Assembly (NCBI GenBank): GCA_004376485.1
Contig: SOJT01000220.1
Span: 1-6,190, forward strand
Length of the DNA stretch: 6,190 nt
From: Candidatus Aerophobota bacterium
GTDB lineage: Bacteria; Aerophobota; Aerophobia; Aerophobales; AE-B3A
Direction of reading: 5' to 3'
A program made the translations under genes and the position numbers. This document shows positions 1-6,190 of this stretch, piece by piece. The notes under the pieces were generated by a model that was given only the letters and a program-made list of their open reading frames with translations, ran no database searches and had not been told where the DNA came from. Each line of letters begins with the position of its first letter. Position 1 is the stretch's first letter.

Positions 1-56
1 AAGGCCATTGCATGAGTGGATACCTCATCAACACAGTAATCCGGAACATTAGCCAT
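1..56 (-). CDS. D-2-hydroxyacid dehydrogenase, N-terminally truncated frame, runs off left edge
   Basis: Reading leftward from an ATG at 56-54, the frame gives MANVPDYCVDEVSTHAMA and then leaves the window. The core NVPDYCVDEVS-H-A is a hallmark of D-isomer-specific 2-hydroxyacid dehydrogenases (phosphoglycerate dehydrogenase, CtBP and glyoxylate reductase group), which interconvert 2-oxo acids and D-2-hydroxy acids with NAD(P). In that family the motif normally sits about 80-100 residues into the protein, where the catalytic domain passes into the NAD-binding domain. Here only six codons separate the ATG from an in-frame TAA at 77-75, and the space upstream is filled by the end of the M20 gene. 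The N-terminal catalytic half is therefore missing. An AGGA at 74-71 lies 14 nt from the ATG, a poor ribosome binding site. It may be a 5'-truncated pseudogene, a shortened NAD-domain protein or an assembly join. The family call rests on 18 residues, but the motif is distinctive. Confidence 0.62.
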   Translation of the reverse strand, partial: MANVPDYCVDEVSTHAMA

Positions 57-63
57 ATCTAGA

Positions 64-1323
64 TTAAGAATCCTTTATTCTCCCGCTGCATACCTCCACA
101 GCAGTGACTGCATATACTTTAGCAGCATCAACCAGGTCAGCAATGTTAACGTACTCCTCGGTAGTATGGGCTTTGATAACAGGACCTGGTCCAAACACCG
201 CTGTAGGTATCTTTGCCCTATTTACGAGAAGAGAAGCGTCGGTCCAGCCTGACATTCCTGCAATCTCCGGATTCCTACCTGGAACATATTTGAACGCCTT
301 ACTGAGAGCCCTTACAATCTTACTATCCCTAGAAATTTCCATGGGTTCATGGGGAAGAATTTTTAGGCCCTGTTTTCCTATTTCCTCCAATTGCTTCCTA
401 GTATCAGGGCCAACAGGGATTGGATTTACCTCGGCCTTAAATTCAGCATAGGTATTCTCCAATTGTCTAATCACACTACGAATTTCACTTAATACATCCT
501 CGATCTTTTCTCCCGGCAGGGTTCTTCGATCAAGTTGAATTTTGCATAGATCCGGAACAACACTATTACGGACTCCTCCCCATATCTTTCCTATATTAAG
601 CGTAGGGCAGCCAACTAGTCGGTTAGACCTTAAAGTCTGTGATAACTTTGGAACCAGCTTTTCTTCTAAAACACAGACTAATCTAGCAGCATTCACAATA
701 GCATTTATACCCTCCTTAGGGATGCTGGCATGAGAAGCTTTCCCTTTAACAGTTATTTCTATCCATTCTATTCCCTTATGGGCGATCACTATTTGAAGAT
801 CCGTGGGCTCGCCTACTAGTGCCGTATCATACTGGCAACCTCCCTCTATAAGACGTTGAGTTCCTTCATTAATATTTTCTTCCCCTACCACCGCCGCCAA
901 AATAAGATTACCTTTAAGTTTTATTCCTGTCCGCTTTATAGCTATTAGAGCATAAGTCATCCCAGCCAGTCCTGATTTCATATCGACTGCCCCTCTTCCC
1001 CAGATCTTACCATCCTTAACTTTCGCCCCGTAGGGATCTTTCATACCGAGAGAACGAACGGTATCCATATGACCATTGAAAAGCAAATTAGGTCCCTTGC
1101 CTGTACCTCTAAGTCTACCAATTACATTGGATCTTCCCTCTGCAGCTTCCTGGAGAACTACCTCTATACCTTCTCTCTCCATAAGATCCTTTAAAAATAA
1201 GGCAATTTCTTTCTCTCTGGAAAATGTATCCTTGTGACTGGGTATTTTTATTAGGTTCTGGCAAAGCTCGACCAATTCTTTTTCTTTTATTTGTCCTAAG
1301 CACTTTATGATATCATCTTCCAT
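64..1323 (-). CDS. M20-family metallo-deacylase/peptidase, ArgE/DapE type
   Basis: This is a 419-residue cytoplasmic di-zinc amidohydrolase, the usual length for the acetylornithine deacetylase / succinyl-diaminopimelate desuccinylase group. These enzymes cleave an acyl group or a C-terminal residue from an amino-acid amide bond. The complete M20 residue set is visible: H85 and D87 in NGHMDTV, metal-bridging D114 in GRGAVDMKSG, catalytic and metal-binding E148-E149 in VGEEN, E172 in VGEPTD, and metal-binding H386 in AHTTEEYV. SHAS (H198) lies in the inserted dimerisation domain, roughly residues 180-300. The start is ATG with AGGAG at 1335-1331, 7 nt upstream. The C-terminal helix ends as expected, so the protein looks complete. 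It follows the flavoenzyme gene after an 87-nt gap. The substrate cannot be read from sequence. In a transport and aminotransferase operon it more likely releases an amino acid from an imported N-acyl or dipeptide-like compound than serves biosynthesis, but ArgE or DapE is not excluded. Confidence 0.9.
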   Translation of the reverse strand: MEDDIIKCLGQIKEKELVELCQNLIKIPSHKDTFSREKEIALFLKDLMEREGIEVVLQEAAEGRSNVIGRLRGTGKGPNLLFNGHMDTVRSLGMKDPYGAKVKDGKIWGRGAVDMKSGLAGMTYALIAIKRTGIKLKGNLILAAVVGEENINEGTQRLIEGGCQYDTALVGEPTDLQIVIAHKGIEWIEITVKGKASHASIPKEGINAIVNAARLVCVLEEKLVPKLSQTLRSNRLVGCPTLNIGKIWGGVRNSVVPDLCKIQLDRRTLPGEKIEDVLSEIRSVIRQLENTYAEFKAEVNPIPVGPDTRKQLEEIGKQGLKILPHEPMEISRDSKIVRALSKAFKYVPGRNPEIAGMSGWTDASLLVNRAKIPTAVFGPGPVIKAHTTEEYVNIADLVDAAKVYAVTAVEVCSGRIKDS

Positions 1324-1410
1324 CTTAGATCTCCTGAGCAGATAACTTCTCTTACTTTTTTGACCGGTTTCTAAAACGCACTAGGTAAGATGCATTTAGA
1401 CTATGGACTC

Positions 1411-3381
1411 TCAACATATCTCCCTTCCTACCTTTGCTCCTTCCTGAATTGCGTGGTAAAAATCCTTCGGCTCTAGACAATCCCCGATTTTGTATACCTT
1501 TCCTTTAAACTCTGATTCTCTAAGTTGCTGCAAAAGAGTATCTCGGGACTCAAAACCCACGGAGATGATTAGAGAATCAAAGGGGTAACTTTCCTCACTC
1601 CCGTCATTTTTCTTAAAAATAGTCTGCTTATCTTCTACCTTCAAGATTTTCCTTGATTCCAGAATAGAAATCCCCTGTTCCTTTAGGCTATGTAAAAGAT
1701 AAAAACGATTGGTAGAATGCTCATCTTGCAAAATCTCACTCAAGCTGAGCTCATCAAACAATTTCACCTTCTTTCCCTGCAAACTAAGATGCCAGGCTAT
1801 CTCACATCCCACCAGTCCGGCTCCGAGAACAATTACTCTTTCTCCCAACTCCGGCTTACCCTGATTATCTAAGACCTCAACAGCAGTGTAAAGAGCTTCT
1901 CTTTTCAATCCGGGGATCCAGGGAATCACATGCTCAGAACCTGTAGCCAGAACAACTACTTCAGGATTTTCCTCGACTATTGTGGAGACATCAGCTTCCT
2001 TTTCAAGCCGCAGCTCAACCCCGCTTTTTTCTATTTTTCCAAGATAATAGTCAAGAAGTCTTTTTACATCTTTTTTAAAAAAAGGAACCGAGGAGGGGAT
2101 CATATTACCCCCTAACCTTTTGTTTTTCTCATGAAGGGTAACCTTATGGCCTCTTTTGTCTAGAGTAAGGGCCGCCTCAAGGCCAGCCGGTCCACCACCA
2201 ATCACCATAACTTTCTTTGCTCTATCAGCTTTGCTGATGTAGTATTTTCTCTCTTTACCCAGAGAAGGATTAACCGTACAGCGAACTTCCTGACCGGAAA
2301 ATAGCCTTTTATGACATCGGTTACACCTTACACAGGGAATAATTTCCTCTATCCTGCCCTCTTCCACTTTAAGGGGCCAGTAGGGGTCGGCAAGGAGGGC
2401 TCGGCCCAGGGCAATTAAATCTACTTTCCTCTCTTCAAGGACCTGTTCCGCGTAAAAGGGGTCGACAACTCCTCCCCCGGCTATGACAGGGACAGAAACC
2501 TCTGATTTTATCCTCGCCGCCAGCCCGATAACCTCCCCCGGGGGTGCATAAAGAGGAGAAACATCCGAATATCTGTAGCCATCTAGTTCATAGGTGGTAG
2601 AGGCAACATGAAGGTAATCAACCCCAATCTTCTCCATATGTTGGGCGATTTTCTTAGCTAATTCTAATTCCACCCCACCTTTTAGATGTTCATAGGCACT
2701 GAATTTAAAACCTACCGGGAAAACCCTCCCACACTCTTTCTTTATTTCCCTTACTATTTCCGCAGGAAACCTCATCCTCCCCTCAAAATCCCTCCCATAC
2801 TCATCTTCTCTGCGGTTGGTATGGGGGGAGATAAACTGACCAATAAGGTAGGTATGGGCTCCATGAATTTCCACTCCATCAAACCCGGCTATTTTTGCCC
2901 GTTTTGCGGCTTGAGTGAATTTTTCTACTAGCTCCTCTATTTCCTGTTGGCTCAACTCCCGGGGAGTATCCTCATAAAGCGGGGTGGAGACAGCGGACGG
3001 AGCAACAGGTTGGAGCCCGGTAATCGATTTCACCGCTCTTCCACCATGATGGGCAATCTGGAGAAAAATTCTGGCCCCGTATTCCTGCACCGTCTCAGCA
3101 AGGTAATTTAAGCCACAAACCTGTCTTCCTGAAAAAATTCCCGGAGAATCCATTCTCTGATCATCAACCACAGAGGCGAACTGAGTTATGATTAATCCCG
3201 CTCCACCACGGGCTCTCTCTTCATAATAATCGACAACCCGCTCAGTAAGCGAACCATCAGGGTTAATCATTCCTACATCCATAGGAGCAAGAGCTATTCG
3301 ATTTTTGATGGAGAGATTCCTGATATTTACCGGGAAAAATAATTTTGAAAAATCTGCAGGGCTTTTCTGATATATTTTCAC
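1411..3381 (-). CDS. NADH:flavin oxidoreductase, OYE/4Fe-4S/FAD type (2-enoate reductase-like)
   Basis: This 656-residue protein has the full three-part architecture of 2,4-dienoyl-CoA reductase, 2-enoate reductase and trimethylamine dehydrogenase. Residues about 10-345 form an FMN-binding Old Yellow Enzyme TIM barrel (APMDVG, QIAHHGGR, EIHGAHTYL with H173, H176 and likely proton-donor Y178, and GRALLADP for FMN phosphate). A 4Fe-4S site follows at C350, C353, C356 and C368. The rest is an FAD/NAD module with GGGPAG at 395-400 and GAGLVG at 520-525, ending in IGDCLEP and AIQEGAKVG. Electrons probably pass from NAD(P)H to FAD, the cluster and FMN, and then to a C=C bond. The start is GTG; its last two bases begin the TGA stop of the aminotransferase, and AAGGAG lies 6 nt upstream. 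The FadH-style WHE active-site segment is absent, so a dienoyl-CoA substrate is unlikely; a 2-enoate or related unsaturated acid is more plausible. The family is certain, the substrate is not. Confidence 0.93.
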   Translation of the reverse strand: MKIYQKSPADFSKLFFPVNIRNLSIKNRIALAPMDVGMINPDGSLTERVVDYYEERARGGAGLIITQFASVVDDQRMDSPGIFSGRQVCGLNYLAETVQEYGARIFLQIAHHGGRAVKSITGLQPVAPSAVSTPLYEDTPRELSQQEIEELVEKFTQAAKRAKIAGFDGVEIHGAHTYLIGQFISPHTNRREDEYGRDFEGRMRFPAEIVREIKKECGRVFPVGFKFSAYEHLKGGVELELAKKIAQHMEKIGVDYLHVASTTYELDGYRYSDVSPLYAPPGEVIGLAARIKSEVSVPVIAGGGVVDPFYAEQVLEERKVDLIALGRALLADPYWPLKVEEGRIEEIIPCVRCNRCHKRLFSGQEVRCTVNPSLGKERKYYISKADRAKKVMVIGGGPAGLEAALTLDKRGHKVTLHEKNKRLGGNMIPSSVPFFKKDVKRLLDYYLGKIEKSGVELRLEKEADVSTIVEENPEVVVLATGSEHVIPWIPGLKREALYTAVEVLDNQGKPELGERVIVLGAGLVGCEIAWHLSLQGKKVKLFDELSLSEILQDEHSTNRFYLLHSLKEQGISILESRKILKVEDKQTIFKKNDGSEESYPFDSLIISVGFESRDTLLQQLRESEFKGKVYKIGDCLEPKDFYHAIQEGAKVGREIC

Positions 3382-4529
3382 AAAATGCTCCTTATCCTGT
3401 CAAAAGCTTCTCTTATATTATCTTCAGAAGTAGCAAAGGAAAACCTGAGATATCCCTCTCCTCCGGAGCCAAAGGCAGATCCAGGAACAGTTACCACCTT
3501 TGCCTCCTTTAAGAGCCTTAGAGCAATATCCTCGGATTTATCACCCAACCTTCTTACATTGACAAAGGCGTAAAAAGTTCCCCGGGGAGGACAGCAGGAA
3601 AAAGACCGGGTTTTCTCAATCTCTTGTAACAAGGTAGCTCGTCGTCTCCGATATTTTGTAAGCATATCCATTACTGCCTCCTCACCTCTCTTCAGGGCTG
3701 TTAAGGCCGCCTCCTGGGAAATGGAGCTGGCGCAGGCGGCTACATTCTCCTGAAGCTTGGTCATCTCCCTGATAAGCGGCTCTGGACCAAGAACATAACC
3801 TACCCTCCAGCCCGTCATGGCATAGGTCTTGGAAAATGTATTAATTACGATAGTTCTTGATTTCATCTCCGGCAGAGAGCAGATACTATGATATTCCCCA
3901 TCATAGATTATTTTCTCGTAGGCCTCATCGGAAATAATTAGGATATCATTTTCTTTACAAACCCTGACTATCTCCTGGAGCTCGTTAGAACCATAAACAC
4001 TGCCGGTGGGATTATGGGGAGAGTTAATGATTATAGCCCTGCATCTGGGTGTAAGGTGGGAGAGAACCCTATCTGCGGTTAATATCCATCCTCCCTCTTC
4101 GTAAAGCGGTACAAAAACAGGCTTTCCTTCGGCAAGAAGCACCTGCGCCTGGTAATTTGGCCAGTAAGGATCGGGAATAATTACCTCATCACCAGAGTTA
4201 AGGATAGACATCAGGGTTAAGACCAGAGCCTCCATAGCTCCCACAGTGATGAGTACCTCACCTTCAGGATCATAGTAGGCTCCTTGCTCTTTTTTATATT
4301 TTTCGGCTACGGCTCTTCTCAGAGATAAAAAGCCAGCATTGGGTGTATAGTGAGTCTTACCTTCCTTTGCTGCCTGAAAAGCAGCCTCAATTATGAAGGA
4401 AGGGGTGGCAAAATCTGGTTCTCCCATACAAAGATGAATGGCATCAGGATGTTTAGCTGCCAGGTCAAACATACGGCGTATCCCCGAGCGGGGAAGCTGC
4501 AAAATCCTCTCAGAACAGAGCAATTGCAC
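3378..4529 (-). CDS. Class I PLP-dependent aminotransferase (aspartate aminotransferase fold type I)
   Basis: This cytoplasmic enzyme moves an amino group between an amino acid and a 2-oxo acid. It is 383 residues from the GTG at 4529-4527. That start is preferred over an upstream TTG at 4544 because GGGGAG at 4542-4537 is then 7 nt away, and because the protein begins MQLLCSERILQLPRSGIRRMFDLA, as family members do. Visible motifs, numbered from the GTG, are MGEPDFATP near the N-terminus, HYTPNAG, N173 in HNPTG, D201 and Y204 in SDEAY (PLP ring contacts), the Schiff-base lysine K234 in SKTYAMTGWRVGY, and R362 in YLRFSFA, which binds the substrate carboxylate. All key residues are present. The gene starts 19 nt after the MalG-type permease, and its TGA shares two bases with the GTG of the flavoenzyme, so it sits inside the operon. 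Amino-acid specificity (aspartate, aromatic or other) cannot be assigned. An annotation as aspartate aminotransferase would be generic. Confidence 0.93.
   Translation of the reverse strand: MQLLCSERILQLPRSGIRRMFDLAAKHPDAIHLCMGEPDFATPSFIIEAAFQAAKEGKTHYTPNAGFLSLRRAVAEKYKKEQGAYYDPEGEVLITVGAMEALVLTLMSILNSGDEVIIPDPYWPNYQAQVLLAEGKPVFVPLYEEGGWILTADRVLSHLTPRCRAIIINSPHNPTGSVYGSNELQEIVRVCKENDILIISDEAYEKIIYDGEYHSICSLPEMKSRTIVINTFSKTYAMTGWRVGYVLGPEPLIREMTKLQENVAACASSISQEAALTALKRGEEAVMDMLTKYRRRRATLLQEIEKTRSFSCCPPRGTFYAFVNVRRLGDKSEDIALRLLKEAKVVTVPGSAFGSGGEGYLRFSFATSEDNIREAFDRIRSIL
3388..3393 (-). promoter_or_regulatory. Ribosome binding site of the flavoenzyme GTG start
   Basis: AAGGAG sits 6 nt upstream of the GTG at 3381-3379, inside the last codons of the aminotransferase. 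It supports this non-ATG start and translational coupling through the GTGA overlap. Confidence 0.78.
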
Positions 4530-4536
4530 TGAATCT

Positions 4537-4542
4537 CTCCCC
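4537..4542 (-). promoter_or_regulatory. Ribosome binding site deciding the GTG start of the aminotransferase
   Basis: GGGGAG lies 7 nt before the GTG at 4529-4527. It comes just after the permease stop, which is written TAATG, so an out-of-frame ATG at 4549-4547 lies upstream of this site and does not lead the aminotransferase frame. The TTG at 4544 overlaps the site itself and has no ribosome binding site of its own. This arrangement supports GTG at 4529 as the start. Confidence 0.72.
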
Positions 4543-4548
4543 AAAACA

Positions 4549-5376
4549 TTATTTTACTGCTCCAAAGGTCAATCCCCGCACAATGTACCGCTGCAGGTAA
4601 ACCACCAGGACAAATGCGGGAATGAGCGCCAGAGTGGAAAGTGCACACATGAGGGGCCAGTCAAATCTCATGGTTCCGGCTAAAGATGCCACCAGGACAG
4701 GAACAGTACGCGCTGCCTCCGAGGTTAAAACAAAAGCAAATAAAAACTCATTCCAGGACAAAAGAAATATCAGAGCAGATACTGCCACGATCATAGGGGC
4801 AGCTACCGGAACCAGAACGTACAAAAGAATCTGAGTTCTGGTAGCTCCATCAACTATGGCAGCTTCTGCCAGTTCAGAGGGAATCTCCTCAAAGTAGCCT
4901 TTTAAAAGCCATATAGCAAGGGGAAGATTAATGGTAAGATGAGCCACCATTACTGCAAATATGGTATCTACCAGACGGAAGCTGCGCAGAATAATGTAAA
5001 GGGGAACAATTATTCCAAAGGCAGGAGCCATTCTTACAGTAAGTATCCAGAAACCTATATTTTGACTTGCCTTGGTCTTGAGATTGGCCAGAGCGTATCC
5101 TGCCGAAACGCCAAGCACCAGTACCAGGACAACATTAGATAAAGATACGATGGCGCTGTTCAGAAATGCCTTAAGCATCCCTCCTCCAAGAGCTTTCTGA
5201 TAAGCTTCAAAAGTAGGTCTCCAGATAAGAGCAGGAGGAATCTTAAGAGCCTGGTACATGCTCTTAAAGGAGGATTGGACCAACCAGATGAGGGGGAAAA
5301 GAACAAAAACAAGGTAGGTAAAAACAATAGCATAGAGGACTAGCTTCTTTAAATTACTGTACTTTTGCCCATACAT
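4549..5376 (-). CDS. ABC transporter permease, MalG/UgpE type (CUT1 family)
   Basis: This 275-residue inner-membrane protein is one half of the transmembrane channel of a carbohydrate-uptake-type-1 ABC importer. Six hydrophobic segments are visible at about residues 11-33, 70-95, 107-130, 138-158, 189-208 and 243-262. Between the fourth and fifth lies the EAA loop that docks on the ATPase: E171-A172-A173, G177, and P190 at the end. WNEFLFAF and the C-terminal YIVRGLTFGAVK are typical MalG-side signatures. The ATG overlaps the TGA of the upstream permease as TGATG, with AAGGAG at 5391-5386, 9 nt before the start, so the two subunits are translationally coupled. CUT1 systems usually carry sugars, oligosaccharides or glycerol phosphates. 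No glycosidase, sugar kinase or isomerase accompanies it here, so the cargo is left open. Length and motifs look normal. Confidence 0.94.
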   Translation of the reverse strand: MYGQKYSNLKKLVLYAIVFTYLVFVLFPLIWLVQSSFKSMYQALKIPPALIWRPTFEAYQKALGGGMLKAFLNSAIVSLSNVVLVLVLGVSAGYALANLKTKASQNIGFWILTVRMAPAFGIIVPLYIILRSFRLVDTIFAVMVAHLTINLPLAIWLLKGYFEEIPSELAEAAIVDGATRTQILLYVLVPVAAPMIVAVSALIFLLSWNEFLFAFVLTSEAARTVPVLVASLAGTMRFDWPLMCALSTLALIPAFVLVVYLQRYIVRGLTFGAVK

Positions 5377-6190
5377 CAGGTAATTCTCCTTATCAGGAAA
5401 ATACTCACCCCTATGGTCATAATCAGCATAATAATGGCCAGAGTCGCTGCCTGACCCAGATTAAAGTAGAGAAAACCGATCTTCCAGCCTAAAAGAGGAA
5501 AGGTCTGGGTAGCGGTTCCCGGTCCCCCACTGGTCATAACGAAGATAGCGTCAAACACATTAAAGGCATCAATAAACCTTATGATCAAAGCTATAATAAT
5601 AGCCGGTTTTATTAAAGGAAAGGTGATATGGCTAAACAACTGCCAGCTTGAGGCTCCATCTATTCTTGCCGCCTCATAAAGATCAGGGGAGACCGCCTGC
5701 AGACCAGCAAGGAGGATCAAAAACATCAAAGAGGTCTTGCTCCAGATATCGGCCAGTATAATCGAGCTCAGAGCCAGTGAAGGATCGGCAAGGAGACTTT
5801 TCATAAACCCCATAGCGGGTAGTATAAAGGCTCCTATTACTCCCACTTCTCTGTTTAAGGCGAATTTCCAGGCAAAACCAGCTACCACCGGAGGAATCAC
5901 CAGAGGTAGAGCGATGAGGGTTCTCATTATCCCCCGGCCTTTCAAGTCCTCGTTCAGGATCAAAGCTAATCCCAGACCCAGGATAAAGGTTAAGGTTGTG
6001 GTTGAAAAGGTATACATTACTGAAACTCTTAACGCCTGAAAAAACTCAGACGAGGTTAAAAGACGGGAGAAATTCTCAAATCCGATAAAAGGCATACCTC
6101 TTTTAAATAGTACCCACTCGTGGAAGCTGACGTAAAAGAGAAAAAAGGTAGGAAAAGCAACTATGGACAAAAGAACCAACAAGGCAGGGA
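5376..6190 (-). CDS. ABC transporter permease, MalF/UgpA type (CUT1 family), N-terminus outside window
   Basis: This is the partner permease of the same CUT1 importer. The frame is open to the right edge of the window. A TTG at 6182-6180 is not the real start: the preceding codons extend the frame as PAL, giving the PALLVLLS-type first membrane helix usual for this family, so some N-terminal residues are missing. Counting from the codon at 6182, hydrophobic segments lie at about 1-20, 53-77, 86-108, 137-164, 190-215 and 240-264. The EAA loop is E170-A171-A172, G176 and P189 within LYEAARIDGASSWQLF. FNVFDAIFVMTSGGPG is the conserved MalF-side segment near the fifth helix. There is no large periplasmic P2 insertion as in E. 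coli MalF, so it resembles the shorter UgpA and LacF-like subunits. The stop overlaps the ATG of the next permease. A solute-binding protein gene is commonly found immediately upstream, outside this window. Confidence 0.94.
   Translation of the reverse strand, partial: PALLVLLSIVAFPTFFLFYVSFHEWVLFKRGMPFIGFENFSRLLTSSEFFQALRVSVMYTFSTTTLTFILGLGLALILNEDLKGRGIMRTLIALPLVIPPVVAGFAWKFALNREVGVIGAFILPAMGFMKSLLADPSLALSSIILADIWSKTSLMFLILLAGLQAVSPDLYEAARIDGASSWQLFSHITFPLIKPAIIIALIIRFIDAFNVFDAIFVMTSGGPGTATQTFPLLGWKIGFLYFNLGQAATLAIIMLIMTIGVSIFLIRRIT

Noticed and set aside
104..451. 115-codon plus-strand open frame opposite the M20 gene
   Set aside because: It is antisense to the conserved C-terminal part of the M20 enzyme and its composition looks like a reading-frame shadow.
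2071..2083. T7A6 run on the coding strand of the flavoenzyme, a possible slippage or frameshift site
   Set aside because: The normal frame reads through as PFFKKD and continues into a complete conserved FAD/NAD domain. A -1 shift reaches a stop within a few codons and no downstream stimulatory structure is evident.
2686..2931. 81-codon plus-strand open frame inside the flavoenzyme gene
   Set aside because: It lies opposite a strongly conserved TIM-barrel coding region, its protein resembles no family I know, and it has no neighbours on that strand.
4542..4544. TTG as the start of the aminotransferase
   Set aside because: It overlaps the GGGGAG that serves the GTG at 4529, has no ribosome binding site of its own, and adds five residues that are not typical of the family.
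4391..4648. 85-codon minus-strand frame containing the ATG at 4549
   Set aside because: It overlaps two well-supported genes in another frame, and its cysteine- and tryptophan-rich product looks non-biological.
5737..6039. 100-codon plus-strand open frame opposite the MalF-type permease
   Set aside because: It is the complement of membrane-helix codons and shows no recognisable domain or supporting context.
6180..6182. TTG as the start of the right-hand permease
   Set aside because: The frame is open to the window edge, and the codons before it continue a conserved first membrane helix (PAL...), so this is an internal leucine codon.

Overview
The window is one strand-uniform stretch of a bacterial catabolic gene cluster. 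Every supported gene lies on the minus strand, so transcription runs from the right edge to the left. The DNA is moderately AT-rich and tightly packed, with clear AGGAG-type ribosome binding sites, GTG starts and frequent AGA/AGG arginine codons. This style fits anaerobic, Clostridia-like bacteria or uncultured candidate phyla such as Atribacterota or Aerophobota. That placement is a weak inference from style and enzyme types; no phylogenetic marker is present.

In transcription order: (1) 6190-5376, a MalF/UgpA-type ABC permease whose N-terminus lies beyond the window; (2) 5376-4549, a MalG/UgpE-type partner permease; (3) 4529-3378, a class I PLP aminotransferase with a GTG start; (4) 3381-1411, a three-domain flavoenzyme of the Old Yellow Enzyme, 4Fe-4S and FAD/NAD type (2-enoate reductase / 2,4-dienoyl-CoA reductase / trimethylamine dehydrogenase superfamily); (5) 1323-64, an M20 metallo-deacylase of the ArgE/DapE group; (6) 56-1, the beginning of a reading frame that matches the middle of D-2-hydroxyacid dehydrogenases and lacks their N-terminal domain.

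The first four genes are joined by overlaps or a 19-nt gap and are almost certainly one operon. An 87-nt gap precedes the M20 gene. No convincing promoter or terminator is visible. The operon promoter, solute-binding protein and ATPase are presumably outside the window, although ATPases of this transporter class are often encoded elsewhere in the genome.

A coherent but unproven reading is uptake of an acylated or otherwise conjugated amino compound, hydrolysis by the M20 enzyme, transamination to a 2-oxo acid, reduction to a D-2-hydroxy acid, and possibly reduction of a derived 2-enoate by the flavoenzyme. This resembles the reductive branch of Stickland amino acid fermentation, but no dehydratase or CoA-transferase is visible. 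The most notable oddity is the headless hydroxyacid dehydrogenase frame at the left edge. I see no CRISPR array, RNA gene or insertion sequence, and nothing that clearly amounts to an undescribed system.
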